64,000 nt of DNA. Origin: UBA1444 sp964521625. GTDB lineage: Bacteria; Bacillota; Negativicutes; UBA1444. The first letter of the stretch is position 1, and each line of letters begins with the position of its first letter. The notes under the pieces are model-generated. The model was not told the origin of the DNA, searched no databases, and was given only the letters and a program-made list of their open reading frames with translations. The DNA is taken from positions 62,001-126,000 of the forward strand of contig CAZFSM010000007.1 in NCBI GenBank assembly GCA_964521625.1, in the 5' to 3' direction. Position numbers and translations under genes: made by a program. This document shows, piece by piece, positions 27,908-36,920 of this stretch.

Positions 27908-27937
27908 TTGACAACCGTTTCCCCCATCAGTTATAAT
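27908..27937 (+). promoter_or_regulatory. Strong sigma-A promoter of the aroF-tyrA operon
   Basis: TTGACA (27908-27913) and TATAAT (27932-27937), both perfect consensus, are separated by 18 bases. Transcription would start around 27944, directly before the T-box leader. Confidence 0.85.
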
Positions 27938-27944
27938 TACGATT

Positions 27945-28216
27945 AATTCAATCATCCAAATGCGATGAGCAGGAGAAGTACGCGGGAGAAGTTCTTCAGA
28001 GAGCCGGGGGTTGGTGCGACCCGGTGAATGGACCAGCCGAAATACACCTGGGAGCAGCAGGCCGAAAATTCGTTGAGTAGGCCGAGCCGGAACGCCTCCG
28101 TTATCAAAGGCTAGGGTATCGGATTTCCTGTACCTGAAGAGAGCGGCTTGCATAGCAAGCAGGGTGGTACCACGGTGATAAATATCCCGTCCCTGATTTT
28201 AGGGGCGGGATTTTTT
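27945..28216 (+). promoter_or_regulatory. T-box leader with a tyrosine (UAC) specifier
   Basis: The leader has the T-box landmarks in order: GATGAGCAGGAGAAGTA near 27964, an AGAGAG/GGTGCGA stem I, a specifier loop AAATACACC, the T-box sequence GGGTGGTACCACGG (28162-28175) and a terminator stem (28185-28194 with 28201-28210) followed by TTTTTT. The triplet in the specifier position reads TAC, so uncharged tRNA-Tyr is expected to relieve termination. This matches the genes it controls, DAHP synthase and prephenate dehydrogenase. Confidence 0.9.
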
Positions 28217-28288
28217 ATATCCATTTTTGCCAAACTCAGTATTTTAATGGCAAGTGTAGTAATGTAGAATGGAAGGGGACATGACACA

Positions 28289-29305
28289 ATGATTATTGTA
28301 ATGACGGCAGGAGCGGCCCCGGCGGATATCGACCGGGTAGTAGGTAAAGTAACCGAGCGGGGGCTGAAGGTCCATCTGTCGGAAGGCAGGTTTGTCACCA
28401 TCATTGGCGTGGTGGGCGACAAGAAGCTGCTGCAGGATGTGCCGCTCGAAGCGATGACCGGCGTGGAAAAAGTCGTGGCGATCACGTCGGGCTACAAGCT
28501 GGCCAGCCGCCAGTTCAAACCGGAAAACTCGGTGATCGACGTTGACGGAGTGCAGATCGGCGGCGACAAACTGGTAGTAATGGCAGGACCCTGCGCAGTG
28601 GAAAGCCGCGAGCAGTTGCTGGAATCGGCCGCCATCGTCAAAAAAGCCGGCGCTACGTTTTTGCGCGGCGGTGCATACAAACCCCGCACCTCGCCATACT
28701 CGTTCCAGGGTCTGGAGGAGCAGGGACTGAAATTTTTGGCTGAGGCGCGTGAATTGAGCGGCCTGAAGATTGTGACCGAAGTGGTTGATCCCCAGTCGGT
28801 GGCCGTGGTCGCCGAATATGCCGATGTACTGCAGATCGGTGCCCGCAATATGCAAAACTTCCAATTGCTGAAAACCGTAGGGCGGGCAGGCAAGCCGGTG
28901 CTGCTCAAGCGCGGTATTGCCGCCACCATCGAAGAGTGGCTGAATGCGGCGGAGTATGTGATGAATGAGGGGAATTACAAGGTGATGCTGTGTGAACGCG
29001 GTATTCGGACCTTTGAGACGGCGACCCGCAATACGCTGGATCTAAGCGCAGTGGCCGTGCTGAAAAATGCCTGCCATTTGCCGATCATCGTCGATCCCAG
29101 CCACGGCACCGGACACTGGAAACTGGTCCGACCGATGGCCCGGGCTGCGGTAGCCGCCGGAGCCGACGGGTTGATGATTGAAGTGCATCCGAAACCGGAG
29201 GAAGCGATGTCCGACGGCATGCAATCACTGACGCCGGAAAATTTCTCGCTATTGATGACAGAGGTCGACGGGATCGCCAAAGTGATGGGGCGCAATCAAA
29301 AATGA
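28289..29305 (+). CDS. aroF: 3-deoxy-7-phosphoheptulonate (DAHP) synthase
   Basis: This 338-residue enzyme condenses phosphoenolpyruvate and erythrose-4-phosphate at the entry of the shikimate pathway. The first 70 residues form the ferredoxin-like regulatory domain of the type I-beta (Thermotoga-like) class. The TIM barrel follows with GPCAVES, RGGAYKPRTSPYSFQG, LKRG and DPSHGTGH. ATG 28289 follows GAAGGGGA. It overlaps tyrA by four bases. The tyrosine T-box implies that this isozyme supplies flux for tyrosine. Confidence 0.96.
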   Translation: MIIVMTAGAAPADIDRVVGKVTERGLKVHLSEGRFVTIIGVVGDKKLLQDVPLEAMTGVEKVVAITSGYKLASRQFKPENSVIDVDGVQIGGDKLVVMAGPCAVESREQLLESAAIVKKAGATFLRGGAYKPRTSPYSFQGLEEQGLKFLAEARELSGLKIVTEVVDPQSVAVVAEYADVLQIGARNMQNFQLLKTVGRAGKPVLLKRGIAATIEEWLNAAEYVMNEGNYKVMLCERGIRTFETATRNTLDLSAVAVLKNACHLPIIVDPSHGTGHWKLVRPMARAAVAAGADGLMIEVHPKPEEAMSDGMQSLTPENFSLLMTEVDGIAKVMGRNQK

Positions 29306-30180
29306 GCCGCATACGGGTGGCAATTCTTGGGCTCGGTTTGATCGGCGGGTCGTTGGGGCTGGCGTTTCGTCAGTCTGAAACGAATAACGTGGAAGTAATC
29401 GGCTATGCCCGGCGAGTAGCGACCGGTGAACTGGCGCTACGAATGGGAGCGGTCGATGCTATGGCGGAGACGCCGCAGCAAGCTGTGCGCAATGCGGATT
29501 TCGTCTTTATCTGCACGCCGGTATTACAGATGCTGTCAATGGCGGAAACTGTGCTGCCGGCGATGAAACCGGGTGCGGTGCTGACCGATGTGGGCAGTAC
29601 CAAAGGCTGGTTTATCAGGCAAATTGGCCAGATATTGCCGCCAGACATCCACTATATTGGCGGACACCCGATGGCCGGGCGCGAGCGCAGCGGCATGGAG
29701 GCTGCCCAGGCCGATCTGTTTCAGGATAAATGGTTTATCTTTACTCCGTTTGCCGATACGCCGCCAGAGCTGATGGCGCAACTACGCCAGCTGATTTCGC
29801 TCACTGGCGCCAAAACGGCGGAACTGGACGAAAAAACCCATGACCAGATTACTGCGGTGATCAGCCATGTGCCGCATGTGGTTGCCGCCGGGCTGGTACA
29901 GCTACTGCGCAAGCAGAATGATCCTGTGCAAACGGCCCGCTTCATTGGCGGCGGATTCCGCGACACGACAAGGATCGCTTCCTCAGACGCCGACATGTGG
30001 TCGGACATTTGCATGACGAACGGTGAAAATATCGCCGCTGAGTTGGATGCGACAGCAGATTTGCTGGCAAACGTGGCAAAAATGATCCGATCCAGTGACC
30101 GTCCGGGGCTGCATAATTATTTTACTGAGGCGAAACAGCTTAGAGATGATTTGTTGAGTAAAGAAAAACAACTGAAATAA
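29302..30180 (+). CDS. tyrA: Prephenate dehydrogenase
   Basis: This 292-residue NAD(P)-dependent enzyme oxidatively decarboxylates prephenate to 4-hydroxyphenylpyruvate for tyrosine. The Rossmann motif is GLGLIGGSLGLAF. The catalytic His is in GGHPMAGRERSG, with a further conserved segment HDQITAVISHVPHV. There is no C-terminal ACT domain, so feedback control may rest on the T-box and on AroF. It is translationally coupled to aroF and followed by a terminator. Confidence 0.95.
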   Translation: MSRIRVAILGLGLIGGSLGLAFRQSETNNVEVIGYARRVATGELALRMGAVDAMAETPQQAVRNADFVFICTPVLQMLSMAETVLPAMKPGAVLTDVGSTKGWFIRQIGQILPPDIHYIGGHPMAGRERSGMEAAQADLFQDKWFIFTPFADTPPELMAQLRQLISLTGAKTAELDEKTHDQITAVISHVPHVVAAGLVQLLRKQNDPVQTARFIGGGFRDTTRIASSDADMWSDICMTNGENIAAELDATADLLANVAKMIRSSDRPGLHNYFTEAKQLRDDLLSKEKQLK

Positions 30181-30197
30181 GATCAAATAAAAAAAAG

Positions 30198-30220
30198 TCG
30201 CCAGTTTGGCGATTTTTTTA
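30198..30220 (+). terminator. Terminator of the aroF-tyrA operon
   Basis: TCGCCA pairs with TGGCGA (30198-30212) around a short loop, followed by seven T residues. Confidence 0.85.
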
Positions 30221-30265
30221 TTTTTCCAGCAGGAAAAGGATTTTGAATCGTCGAATTATTATTTC

Positions 30266-30291
30266 TGCAAACGATTGCAGTAACGATTGCA
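30266..30291 (+). promoter_or_regulatory. Tandem LacI-family operators upstream of the regulator gene
   Basis: TGCAAACGATTGCA (30266-30279) is a near-perfect palindrome around a central CG, the hallmark of LacI/GalR operators. A second partial copy sharing AACGATTGCA overlaps it at 30278-30291. Both lie just before the ribosome binding site of the LacI-type gene, so autorepression of the whole downstream operon is the natural reading. Confidence 0.75.
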
Positions 30292-30307
30292 GGCAGGAGG
30301 ATTTTGT

Positions 30308-31306
30308 TTGGTCAATATCAAGGAAGTGGCTGCGGCGGCTGGAGTATCGGCCAGTACGGTGTCACGGGTACTCACGGGAAATATTCCGGTCAGCGATATT
30401 ACGAAAACCCGTGTATTGGCTGCGGTGGAGAAATTGAACTACCAGCCGAACGCCTGCGCCCAGGGGTTGAAAGGCGGACGCCTGCATACGATTGGTTTGG
30501 TGATCCCCAATATTCGCAACCTGGTTTTCCCGGCGGCGATCCGCGGCATTGAAGACACTGCCGGCAAACATGGCTATACGGTGGTTTTGTGCAATACCGA
30601 TGAAGATGCGGATAAAGAACGCCTGTATATCGATAATCTGCGTCGACGCTTGATTGATGGGTTTATTTTTTCCACAGCGAGGCCCGGGCATGAATATTTG
30701 TTGGATTTGCCGGGCGAGGGCGTACCGGTGGTTTTTTTGATTCGTCAGCTGGGTAAAACTGTTGATACTGTGGTTCTGCACAACGAGGATGGCGCCTACC
30801 AGGCCACCCGCTACATGCTGTCGCGCGGGGTGAAGACGATTGCCCTGATCAATGGCGGGTTGGACCTGCCACTCTATAAGGATCGCTACAACGGATATCT
30901 GCGGGCGTTAAAAGAGGCCGGAGTGGCTGAGCCCGAACGGATGGTTATCCATGGCGCCAGTGGCTGGGAAGACGGCTATCTGGTGATGAAAGACCTGCTG
31001 AATCAAGGGTATCAACCGGATGGTGTGCTGGCGACCAGCGACCCCAAGGCCATGGGCGTGATTCGTGCGATCCATGACTCAGGGTTACAGGTGCCGGGCG
31101 ACATTTCCGTGATGGGGTTTGATAATCTGGACTTTTCTTCGATGACAGACCCGCCGCTTACGACGGTTGCCCAACCATTTTACGAGATGGGGGTCCGCGC
31201 TTGCCAGCGACTGATCCACTTGATCGAAAAGGGGCGTCCCGCAAATACAAGAGCGAAGATCGACGTATTGCCGGCGGAACTGGTGATTCGAAAATCGGTG
31301 AGATGA
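30308..31306 (+). CDS. LacI-family transcriptional regulator
   Basis: This 332-residue repressor begins with a LacI helix-turn-helix and hinge (NIKEVAAAAGVSASTVSRVL, then LNYQPNACAQGLKGG). A periplasmic-binding-protein-like ligand domain follows (IGLVIPNIRNLVFP, DGVLATSDPKAMGV, ISVMGFDNLDFSSMTDPPLTTV). The start is TTG 30308, seven bases after a perfect AGGAGG. It heads the long catabolic operon that follows with only 16 bases between genes. The ligand is unknown but should be the imported compound or its first product. Confidence 0.92.
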   Translation: MVNIKEVAAAAGVSASTVSRVLTGNIPVSDITKTRVLAAVEKLNYQPNACAQGLKGGRLHTIGLVIPNIRNLVFPAAIRGIEDTAGKHGYTVVLCNTDEDADKERLYIDNLRRRLIDGFIFSTARPGHEYLLDLPGEGVPVVFLIRQLGKTVDTVVLHNEDGAYQATRYMLSRGVKTIALINGGLDLPLYKDRYNGYLRALKEAGVAEPERMVIHGASGWEDGYLVMKDLLNQGYQPDGVLATSDPKAMGVIRAIHDSGLQVPGDISVMGFDNLDFSSMTDPPLTTVAQPFYEMGVRACQRLIHLIEKGRPANTRAKIDVLPAELVIRKSVR

Positions 31307-31322
31307 CATGGGAGGCGACAAA

Positions 31323-32699
31323 ATGCACGGACATGCCAAGTTTAATTACGCAGACTCGCAGAGCTTGCGGGACGATATTCGACGATACGGGGTGGCGATC
31401 CCGTTTGCTGATCAGATCGATTCCTTAAAAAGCACTTTTAAAATTGGCCAGCATCAGATTGTGAACCGGTTGGCGACGCTGCCAATGGAAGGCTGCGACG
31501 GCGAATTGGATGGCAAGCCGGGCGAATTGACCGAACGGCGGTATCTGCGCTTTGCCCAGGGTGGAACCGGCATTCTTTGGTTTGAAGCGACAGCGGTGGT
31601 AGCCGAAGGCCGGGCGAATGCCCGTCAGCTTTGGCTAAACAGGGCAAATGCTGAGGCTTTTTCCGGACTTTTGCAACGGACGCTGGCAGCGGCCCGCGAT
31701 CCAGAACAACAGCCGTATCGCCCGTTTACGGTGCTGCAGTTGACGCATTCCGGTCGTTACGCCAAACCGGACGGCACACCGCGACCTATTATTGCCGACT
31801 ACAATCCCTGGCTCGATACATTGCCGCAGGAAAAACTGCGCATTATAACGGACGATGAGATTGAAGCGCTGGAAGAGGCCTATGTCGAAGCGGTGGTGCT
31901 TGCCGCTGAAATCGGCTTTGATGCCGTAGACATCAAAATCTGTCATGGTTATCTCGGTGCGGAACTATTGGCGGCGTTCAATCGTCCGGGCCGTTATGGC
32001 GGATCATTTGAAAACAGGACCCGGTTTGTGCGCAATATCGTGACAAAAATCCGGCGGCGGCTCGGCGATGCACTGGTACTGGCCGTGCGGATGAATGCCT
32101 ACGATTCGGTGCCGTATCCTCATGGTTGGGGCGTGGACAAAACCGATTTTCATCAGCCCAATTTCTATGAACCGGCCGAGTTGGCAGCCAGGCTGGGCGA
32201 TGCCGGGGTGGAGCTGATCAACGTGACTTGCGGCAATCCCTACTATAATCCGCATATCAACCGTCCGTATGATATTGGTACCTACTGTCCGCCATTTCAC
32301 CCGCTGGAGGGGGTCGCCACTTTACTTGGCGCCGCGCGGGCCATTCAGACTGCAGCACCGTCGGTCGCAGTCATGGCGACGGGATTCAGTTGGTTGCGTC
32401 AATGGGGCGTGAATGTCGCCGCTGCCGGAATTGAGCAGGGCTGGTTCCCGTTGGCCGGCTTTGGCCGTCAGTCTTTTGCGTATCCCGACTTTGCCAATGA
32501 CGCTATCCGCAATGGAAAACTGAAGACAGGCAAAGTCTGTCTGGCTTGCAGCAAATGTACGACGATCATGCGCGACGGCGGCAAATCAGGCTGTGTTATC
32601 CGCGATTCGCAGACCTATGCGCCGATTTATCGCCAGGGGCGAGAAGGTAAAGAGCCGGTGGAATCGACCCGACCCGCCGAGAATGTTTTAGGGAGATGA
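31323..32699 (+). CDS. FMN/[4Fe-4S] NADH:flavin oxidoreductase of the old yellow enzyme family
   Basis: This 458-residue TIM-barrel flavoenzyme has the OYE start (KIGQHQIVNRLATLPMEG), a QLTHSGRY segment and the VDIKICHGYLGAELL active-site region. A C-terminal cysteine cluster CLACSKC-x11-C is typical of members that carry a [4Fe-4S] centre, such as 2,4-dienoyl-CoA or 2-enoate reductases, but it lacks their extra FAD/NAD domain. ATG 31323 follows GGGAGG. OYE enzymes reduce or, in reverse, form activated C=C bonds. In this operon it is the likely partner of the flavoprotein at 40132. Exact substrate unknown. Confidence 0.88.
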   Translation: MHGHAKFNYADSQSLRDDIRRYGVAIPFADQIDSLKSTFKIGQHQIVNRLATLPMEGCDGELDGKPGELTERRYLRFAQGGTGILWFEATAVVAEGRANARQLWLNRANAEAFSGLLQRTLAAARDPEQQPYRPFTVLQLTHSGRYAKPDGTPRPIIADYNPWLDTLPQEKLRIITDDEIEALEEAYVEAVVLAAEIGFDAVDIKICHGYLGAELLAAFNRPGRYGGSFENRTRFVRNIVTKIRRRLGDALVLAVRMNAYDSVPYPHGWGVDKTDFHQPNFYEPAELAARLGDAGVELINVTCGNPYYNPHINRPYDIGTYCPPFHPLEGVATLLGAARAIQTAAPSVAVMATGFSWLRQWGVNVAAAGIEQGWFPLAGFGRQSFAYPDFANDAIRNGKLKTGKVCLACSKCTTIMRDGGKSGCVIRDSQTYAPIYRQGREGKEPVESTRPAENVLGR

Positions 32700-32705
32700 T
32701 GTGAG

Positions 32706-33803
32706 TTGAAGACAAGGGCCATGGTATTGGAAGCCTTTAACCAGCCGCTGATGATGCGGGAATTCGAAATCCCGGCGCTACAGGACGGGGAAGCGCTGAT
32801 CCGGCTGGAAGCGGCAGGCGTTTGCGGTTCGGACGTTCACATGTTGCGCGGTGAAGATCCGCGGACACCGCTACCGATCATATTGGGGCATGAAGGCGTC
32901 GGTCGCGTACTGGAGGTCAAGGGCGAGAAACTCACTGTGGAGGGCGAGCCGCTGAAAAGTGGCGACCTGATCCTCTGGAACCGAGGCGTCAGCTGCCATC
33001 GCTGTTTTCATTGCGCGGTCCTCAATGAACCGGCGCTATGCAAAAACCGCAAGGTATACGGGATCAATCGGTCCAGCAAGGTAGCGCCGTATGTGAACGG
33101 TTGTTATTCGCAGGAAATGTTACTGACAGCAGATACCGATATTTTCAAAGTATCTGCCGAGGTGGACCCGGCGATTCTGGTTTCGGCGTCCTGCTCCGGC
33201 GCAACGGTTGCGCATGCGTTTGACCTGCATCGGCCTGAATTTGGCGATACCGTGCTCATTCAGGGACCGGGACCGCTTGGTGTCTATGCCGTCGCATTTG
33301 CCAAAAAAATGGGCGCGCAGGAGATCATCGTCATTGGCGGTTCGGAAAACAGGCTGCAGACCTGCCGCGAATTTGGCGCAACGCTGACGCTGAACCGGCG
33401 TGAACTGAGTCTGGAAGATCGCAAACAGGCAATCATGGACAAAACCCGGGGCCGGGGCGTGGATTTTGCCATCGAAGCAGTCGGCGACCCATCGGCCGTT
33501 CATGAGGGGATAAAACTGGTCCGTTCAGGCGGCGCTTATGTTTCCATCGGATTTTCCCAGCCGCCGGGCAATTGTCAGATCGATTTTTTTCAGGAGGTGG
33601 TCAGCAAAAATCTCAAGATCCAGGGGGTTTGGGTGTCGGGGACGCGTCACACCTGGCAGGCAATGAAGCTGGTGCTGGAGCGCCCGGAGTTGTTCGCCAG
33701 GATGATTACACACCGATTTTCGCTGCAACAGGCCAATGAAGCATTGGCGGCAATGGCGCAGCGGGATGCTCTCAAAGCGGTGCTGGTACCTGAGCTCAAA
33801 TAG
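32706..33803 (+). CDS. Zinc-dependent alcohol dehydrogenase (MDR family)
   Basis: This 365-residue medium-chain dehydrogenase has the catalytic zinc ligand region VCGSDVH and GHEGVGRV. The structural zinc cysteines are CHRCFHC-x7-C, and the NAD-binding loop is GPGPLGVYAVAFAKKMGA. Relatives oxidise polyols or sugar acids (sorbitol, threonine, galactitol-phosphate types). It starts at TTG 32706, six bases after the OYE gene stop. A role oxidising a ring or side-chain hydroxyl of the imported compound is inferred. Confidence 0.88.
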   Translation: MKTRAMVLEAFNQPLMMREFEIPALQDGEALIRLEAAGVCGSDVHMLRGEDPRTPLPIILGHEGVGRVLEVKGEKLTVEGEPLKSGDLILWNRGVSCHRCFHCAVLNEPALCKNRKVYGINRSSKVAPYVNGCYSQEMLLTADTDIFKVSAEVDPAILVSASCSGATVAHAFDLHRPEFGDTVLIQGPGPLGVYAVAFAKKMGAQEIIVIGGSENRLQTCREFGATLTLNRRELSLEDRKQAIMDKTRGRGVDFAIEAVGDPSAVHEGIKLVRSGGAYVSIGFSQPPGNCQIDFFQEVVSKNLKIQGVWVSGTRHTWQAMKLVLERPELFARMITHRFSLQQANEALAAMAQRDALKAVLVPELK

Positions 33804-33831
33804 TGTAAGCGAAAGAGGAGGAAGATGCAGA

Positions 33832-35040
33832 GTGAAGTTTAACAACAAACGCTTGGTACTCGGAATGGTGGGCCTGTTTATTATCAGTCTGGCTCTGGTC
33901 GGCTGCGGTGGCAGCAGCGGTGGCGGCGGCAGTGCCGCAAAGCCTGAGGAAGTCTTGGTGATAGGCAGCATCCAGGACATGAGCGGCACCACTTCGGTCT
34001 TTGGCAATGCGGTTACCCGCGGCGCGGAAATTGCCATTGAGAAACTCAATGCCAAAGGCGGCATCAACGGCAAAAAAATCAAACTGGTGACACTGGATAC
34101 CAAAGGCGACCCCAAAGAAGCCATCAACGCTTACAATCGTCTGGTTGACCAGGAAAAAGCGATTGCTGTTCTTGGGCCGCCCATTTCCAACATCGGCCTG
34201 GCGCTCGCTCCGATCGCCAATAGCAAGAAAGTGCCGGTCGTCGGCAGCTTCATCGATCCCCGGGTAACCGTCGGTTCCGATGGCAAACCGCAGACCGCCA
34301 TGTTCCTGATGCAGCCGAGCAGCGTGCAGTATGCGGAAATCATGGCCGGTTATGCCGTGGAGAAACTCGGTCTGAAAAAGATCGCGATCTTCTATAACCA
34401 GTCCAACGCCTATTCGGTTTCGCTGATCAAACCGTTCAAAGAATATGCCGAAAGCCTGGGCGCAAAAATCGTCATCGAAGAAAAATACACCAAAGATGAC
34501 AAGGATTATAAGACCCAACTGGCAAAAATCAAAGAATCCGGCGCCGAAGTCCTGTATGCGCCGAACTACACCCAGGAACTGGTCATCCTGTTCAAACAGC
34601 GGAAACAAGCTGGCGTGAACATTCCTATCGTCGACGGTCTTGATTTGGCAGCACCGTTCGCCCAGAACATCAACGATCCTGAAGCGGCGGACAATGCGTT
34701 TTTTGCCAACAACTTCTCGGAAAAAGAGCCTCAATTGGTGGAAGTACGCAATGCCTACAAAGCGAAATACAATAACGAAGAACCGATCAACAAAGCCTAT
34801 CTGGGCTATGACAAAATCATGTTGATTGCTGAAGCCGCCAAGAAAATGAACAGCGTCAAACCGGAAGACCTGATCAAGGGCCTGGAACAGATCAAAGATA
34901 TGCAGGGTGCAACCGGCGTTATCACGCTGTCACCCAAGACCCACCAACCGGTTGGCTTGTCGATGGTCATCTTCAAGATGGAAAAAGGAAAATACATCGA
35001 AGTCGGCCGTTATGTGCCGGAGAAACACAAACAGATGTAG
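33832..35040 (+). CDS. ABC transporter substrate-binding lipoprotein, Liv (branched-chain amino acid) type
   Basis: This 402-residue protein has a lipoprotein signal (LALVGCGG lipobox, Cys about residue 24). A type I periplasmic-binding fold follows, with the family start IGSIQDMSGTTSVFGNAV and GGINGKKIKLV. Liv-type proteins bind amino acids, amides, urea or aromatic and hydroaromatic acids, so the name does not fix the ligand. The start is GTG 33832 with GAGGAGGAAG upstream. A GC-rich hairpin without a T run after the gene may keep its message abundant relative to the permease genes. Confidence 0.9.
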   Translation: MKFNNKRLVLGMVGLFIISLALVGCGGSSGGGGSAAKPEEVLVIGSIQDMSGTTSVFGNAVTRGAEIAIEKLNAKGGINGKKIKLVTLDTKGDPKEAINAYNRLVDQEKAIAVLGPPISNIGLALAPIANSKKVPVVGSFIDPRVTVGSDGKPQTAMFLMQPSSVQYAEIMAGYAVEKLGLKKIAIFYNQSNAYSVSLIKPFKEYAESLGAKIVIEEKYTKDDKDYKTQLAKIKESGAEVLYAPNYTQELVILFKQRKQAGVNIPIVDGLDLAAPFAQNINDPEAADNAFFANNFSEKEPQLVEVRNAYKAKYNNEEPINKAYLGYDKIMLIAEAAKKMNSVKPEDLIKGLEQIKDMQGATGVITLSPKTHQPVGLSMVIFKMEKGKYIEVGRYVPEKHKQM

Positions 35041-35050
35041 TGAAGTGAGT

Positions 35051-35077
35051 GCGGGTCGCTGCCAGTCGGCGGCCCGC
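35051..35077 (+). other. Intercistronic hairpin between binding-protein and permease genes
   Basis: A 9-bp GC-rich stem (35051-35059 with 35069-35077, one G-T pair) has no T run. This position is typical of mRNA-stabilising or partial-termination hairpins that raise binding-protein expression. Confidence 0.5.
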
Positions 35078-35152
35078 CCATTAAAAAGAGAAAATGTGAT
35101 GCGACAGCGTCCTTGAATATAGAACGTGAAGTTTTGAGTGGAGGTAGTCCGG

Positions 35153-36043
35153 GTGAGTATTCAGCAATTGTTGAACGGAGTGTCCCTTGGCTCGGTGTAT
35201 GCCCTGATCGCTGTGGGATTTGCCCTGGTTTTCAACATTCTCAAGTTTTCCAACTTTGCCCATGGCGGTGTAATGACCCTGACCGCCTATATCGGCCTGG
35301 CGGCTTCCTTGTTTTTCAGCCGCTGGCTGAGCGGCCTGTCCCTGTTTGCGGCGACCTTGATCAGCGCGGCGCTGGCCGGCGCGATCGTCGGAATCGTTCT
35401 GGAACGGATGGCGTTTCGCCGGATTCGCAACAACAACAGCCCGGTCATCTACTATTTCATTTCCTCGATTACGATGGGGATCTTGATGGAAAACATCGTG
35501 ACCATTTTTGCCAGCAGCACTTTTTATTCTTATCCCAAATTCTTTGACCTCAGTGTTGTCGATTTATTCCATGTCAACATTGCGCTGACGGACTTGCTGA
35601 TGCTGGTTTTTTCCTCGACCGCCCTGATGATTTTACTGTGGGTTTTGTACCGAACCAAAATCGGCCTGGCGATCCGCGCGTTGTCGTTTGATGTGAATAC
35701 CGCCAACTTGATGGGCATGGATTCGAACCGGGTCGTTATGGCCACGTTTATCGCTGCCGGAATTCTCGGCGGGGTAGCGGGCGTGTTTCTTGGCATCAAC
35801 TATACGCTGTATCCTCAACTCGGGCAACTGATCGTCAAAGGGTTTATCGCTTCAGTCATCGGTGGCTTGGGCAGTATCACCGGCGCGATGATCGGCGCGG
35901 TCCTGCTGGGGGTACTGGAAGTAACCCTGATCAGTGCAGTCGGCGCCGGGATTGCACCGGTATTTGTCTTTATCATTATGTTAGCCTTCCTGTTGGTACG
36001 ACCGCGTGGTATTTCCGGCGTGATCGTACAGGAAAAGGCATAG
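35153..36043 (+). CDS. Liv-type ABC transporter permease (LivH-like)
   Basis: This 296-residue integral membrane protein has eight or so hydrophobic helices and the LivH-family segments LLNGVSLGSVYALIAVGFAL and LGSITGAMIGAVLLG. GTG 35153 is preferred to GTG 35138 because GGAGG sits eight bases before it. It pairs with the following LivM-like permease to form the channel of the importer. Confidence 0.92.
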   Translation: MSIQQLLNGVSLGSVYALIAVGFALVFNILKFSNFAHGGVMTLTAYIGLAASLFFSRWLSGLSLFAATLISAALAGAIVGIVLERMAFRRIRNNNSPVIYYFISSITMGILMENIVTIFASSTFYSYPKFFDLSVVDLFHVNIALTDLLMLVFSSTALMILLWVLYRTKIGLAIRALSFDVNTANLMGMDSNRVVMATFIAAGILGGVAGVFLGINYTLYPQLGQLIVKGFIASVIGGLGSITGAMIGAVLLGVLEVTLISAVGAGIAPVFVFIIMLAFLLVRPRGISGVIVQEKA

Positions 36044-36059
36044 GGGAGGGCAGCAGACG

Positions 36060-36920
36060 TTGGAATACATCATTACGATCCTGACTTTTACCGGTATTAC
36101 GCTGATCGGCGTGCTTGGCTCCTATATGGTTACTGGACTGACCGGGCTGTTTTCTTTTGGTCAGGCTGCGTTCTTCTCTGTCGGCGCTTATACGGCGGCT
36201 GTGCTGGTCAAAGATTTTGACACGCCGTTTCCGCTCGCCGTTGTTGCAGCGATGTCGGCCGGACTGATTGCCGGACTGATTGTCGGCTATCCCACAGTGC
36301 GGCTGCGCCGCGACTATATTTCCCTGGTTACTTTCGGTTTTGGCGAGGCGATCATCGCCCTGCTGAACAACTCGACCAACCTGACCGGTGGTGCGATGGG
36401 TCTGTCGGGAATTCCCCGTTATACCGGATTTTGGGTGGTCTGGCTCAGTGTGGCGGTCTGCCTGACGATTGTTGCAGGCTACAAATATTCCAAGTACGGG
36501 CGGCAATGCCTGGCGCTGCGCAGCGATGAACTGGCGGCGAAGGCGATGGGGATAAACGTGAACCGAGTCAAGCTGGTCACTTTTTTGTTTGCCGCTGCCA
36601 TGACCAGTTATGCCGGAGTCTTGTACGCTTTCTATACGACGTATGTCGAACCGGGTTCGTTTGGCTGGATCGTATCGGCCGAATGGATCATCATCGTGTT
36701 TGTCGGCGGAATAAACAGTCTGACCGGCTCGGTGTTCGCCACGATCCTGTTGACCGGTTTGCCGGAAATGCTGCGGTTTGCCTCGGAATGGCGAATTGCA
36801 ATTTACTGTGTCATCGTGCTGCTGATTATCAATTATCGGCCGATCGGTATTTTTGGCGAGTTTGAACTCTCCTATAAATGGCTGCGTCAGCTGGGCAAGA
36901 AGGGGGCTAAGGCAGCATGA
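36060..36920 (+). CDS. Liv-type ABC transporter permease (LivM-like)
   Basis: This 286-residue membrane protein is the second permease of the importer. Conserved parts are GLTGLFSFGQAAFFSVGAY, YPTVRLRRDYISLVTFGFGE and FVGGINSLTGSVFA. It starts at TTG 36060 after GGGAGGG and overlaps the ATPase gene by four bases. Confidence 0.92.
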   Translation: MEYIITILTFTGITLIGVLGSYMVTGLTGLFSFGQAAFFSVGAYTAAVLVKDFDTPFPLAVVAAMSAGLIAGLIVGYPTVRLRRDYISLVTFGFGEAIIALLNNSTNLTGGAMGLSGIPRYTGFWVVWLSVAVCLTIVAGYKYSKYGRQCLALRSDELAAKAMGINVNRVKLVTFLFAAAMTSYAGVLYAFYTTYVEPGSFGWIVSAEWIIIVFVGGINSLTGSVFATILLTGLPEMLRFASEWRIAIYCVIVLLIINYRPIGIFGEFELSYKWLRQLGKKGAKAA

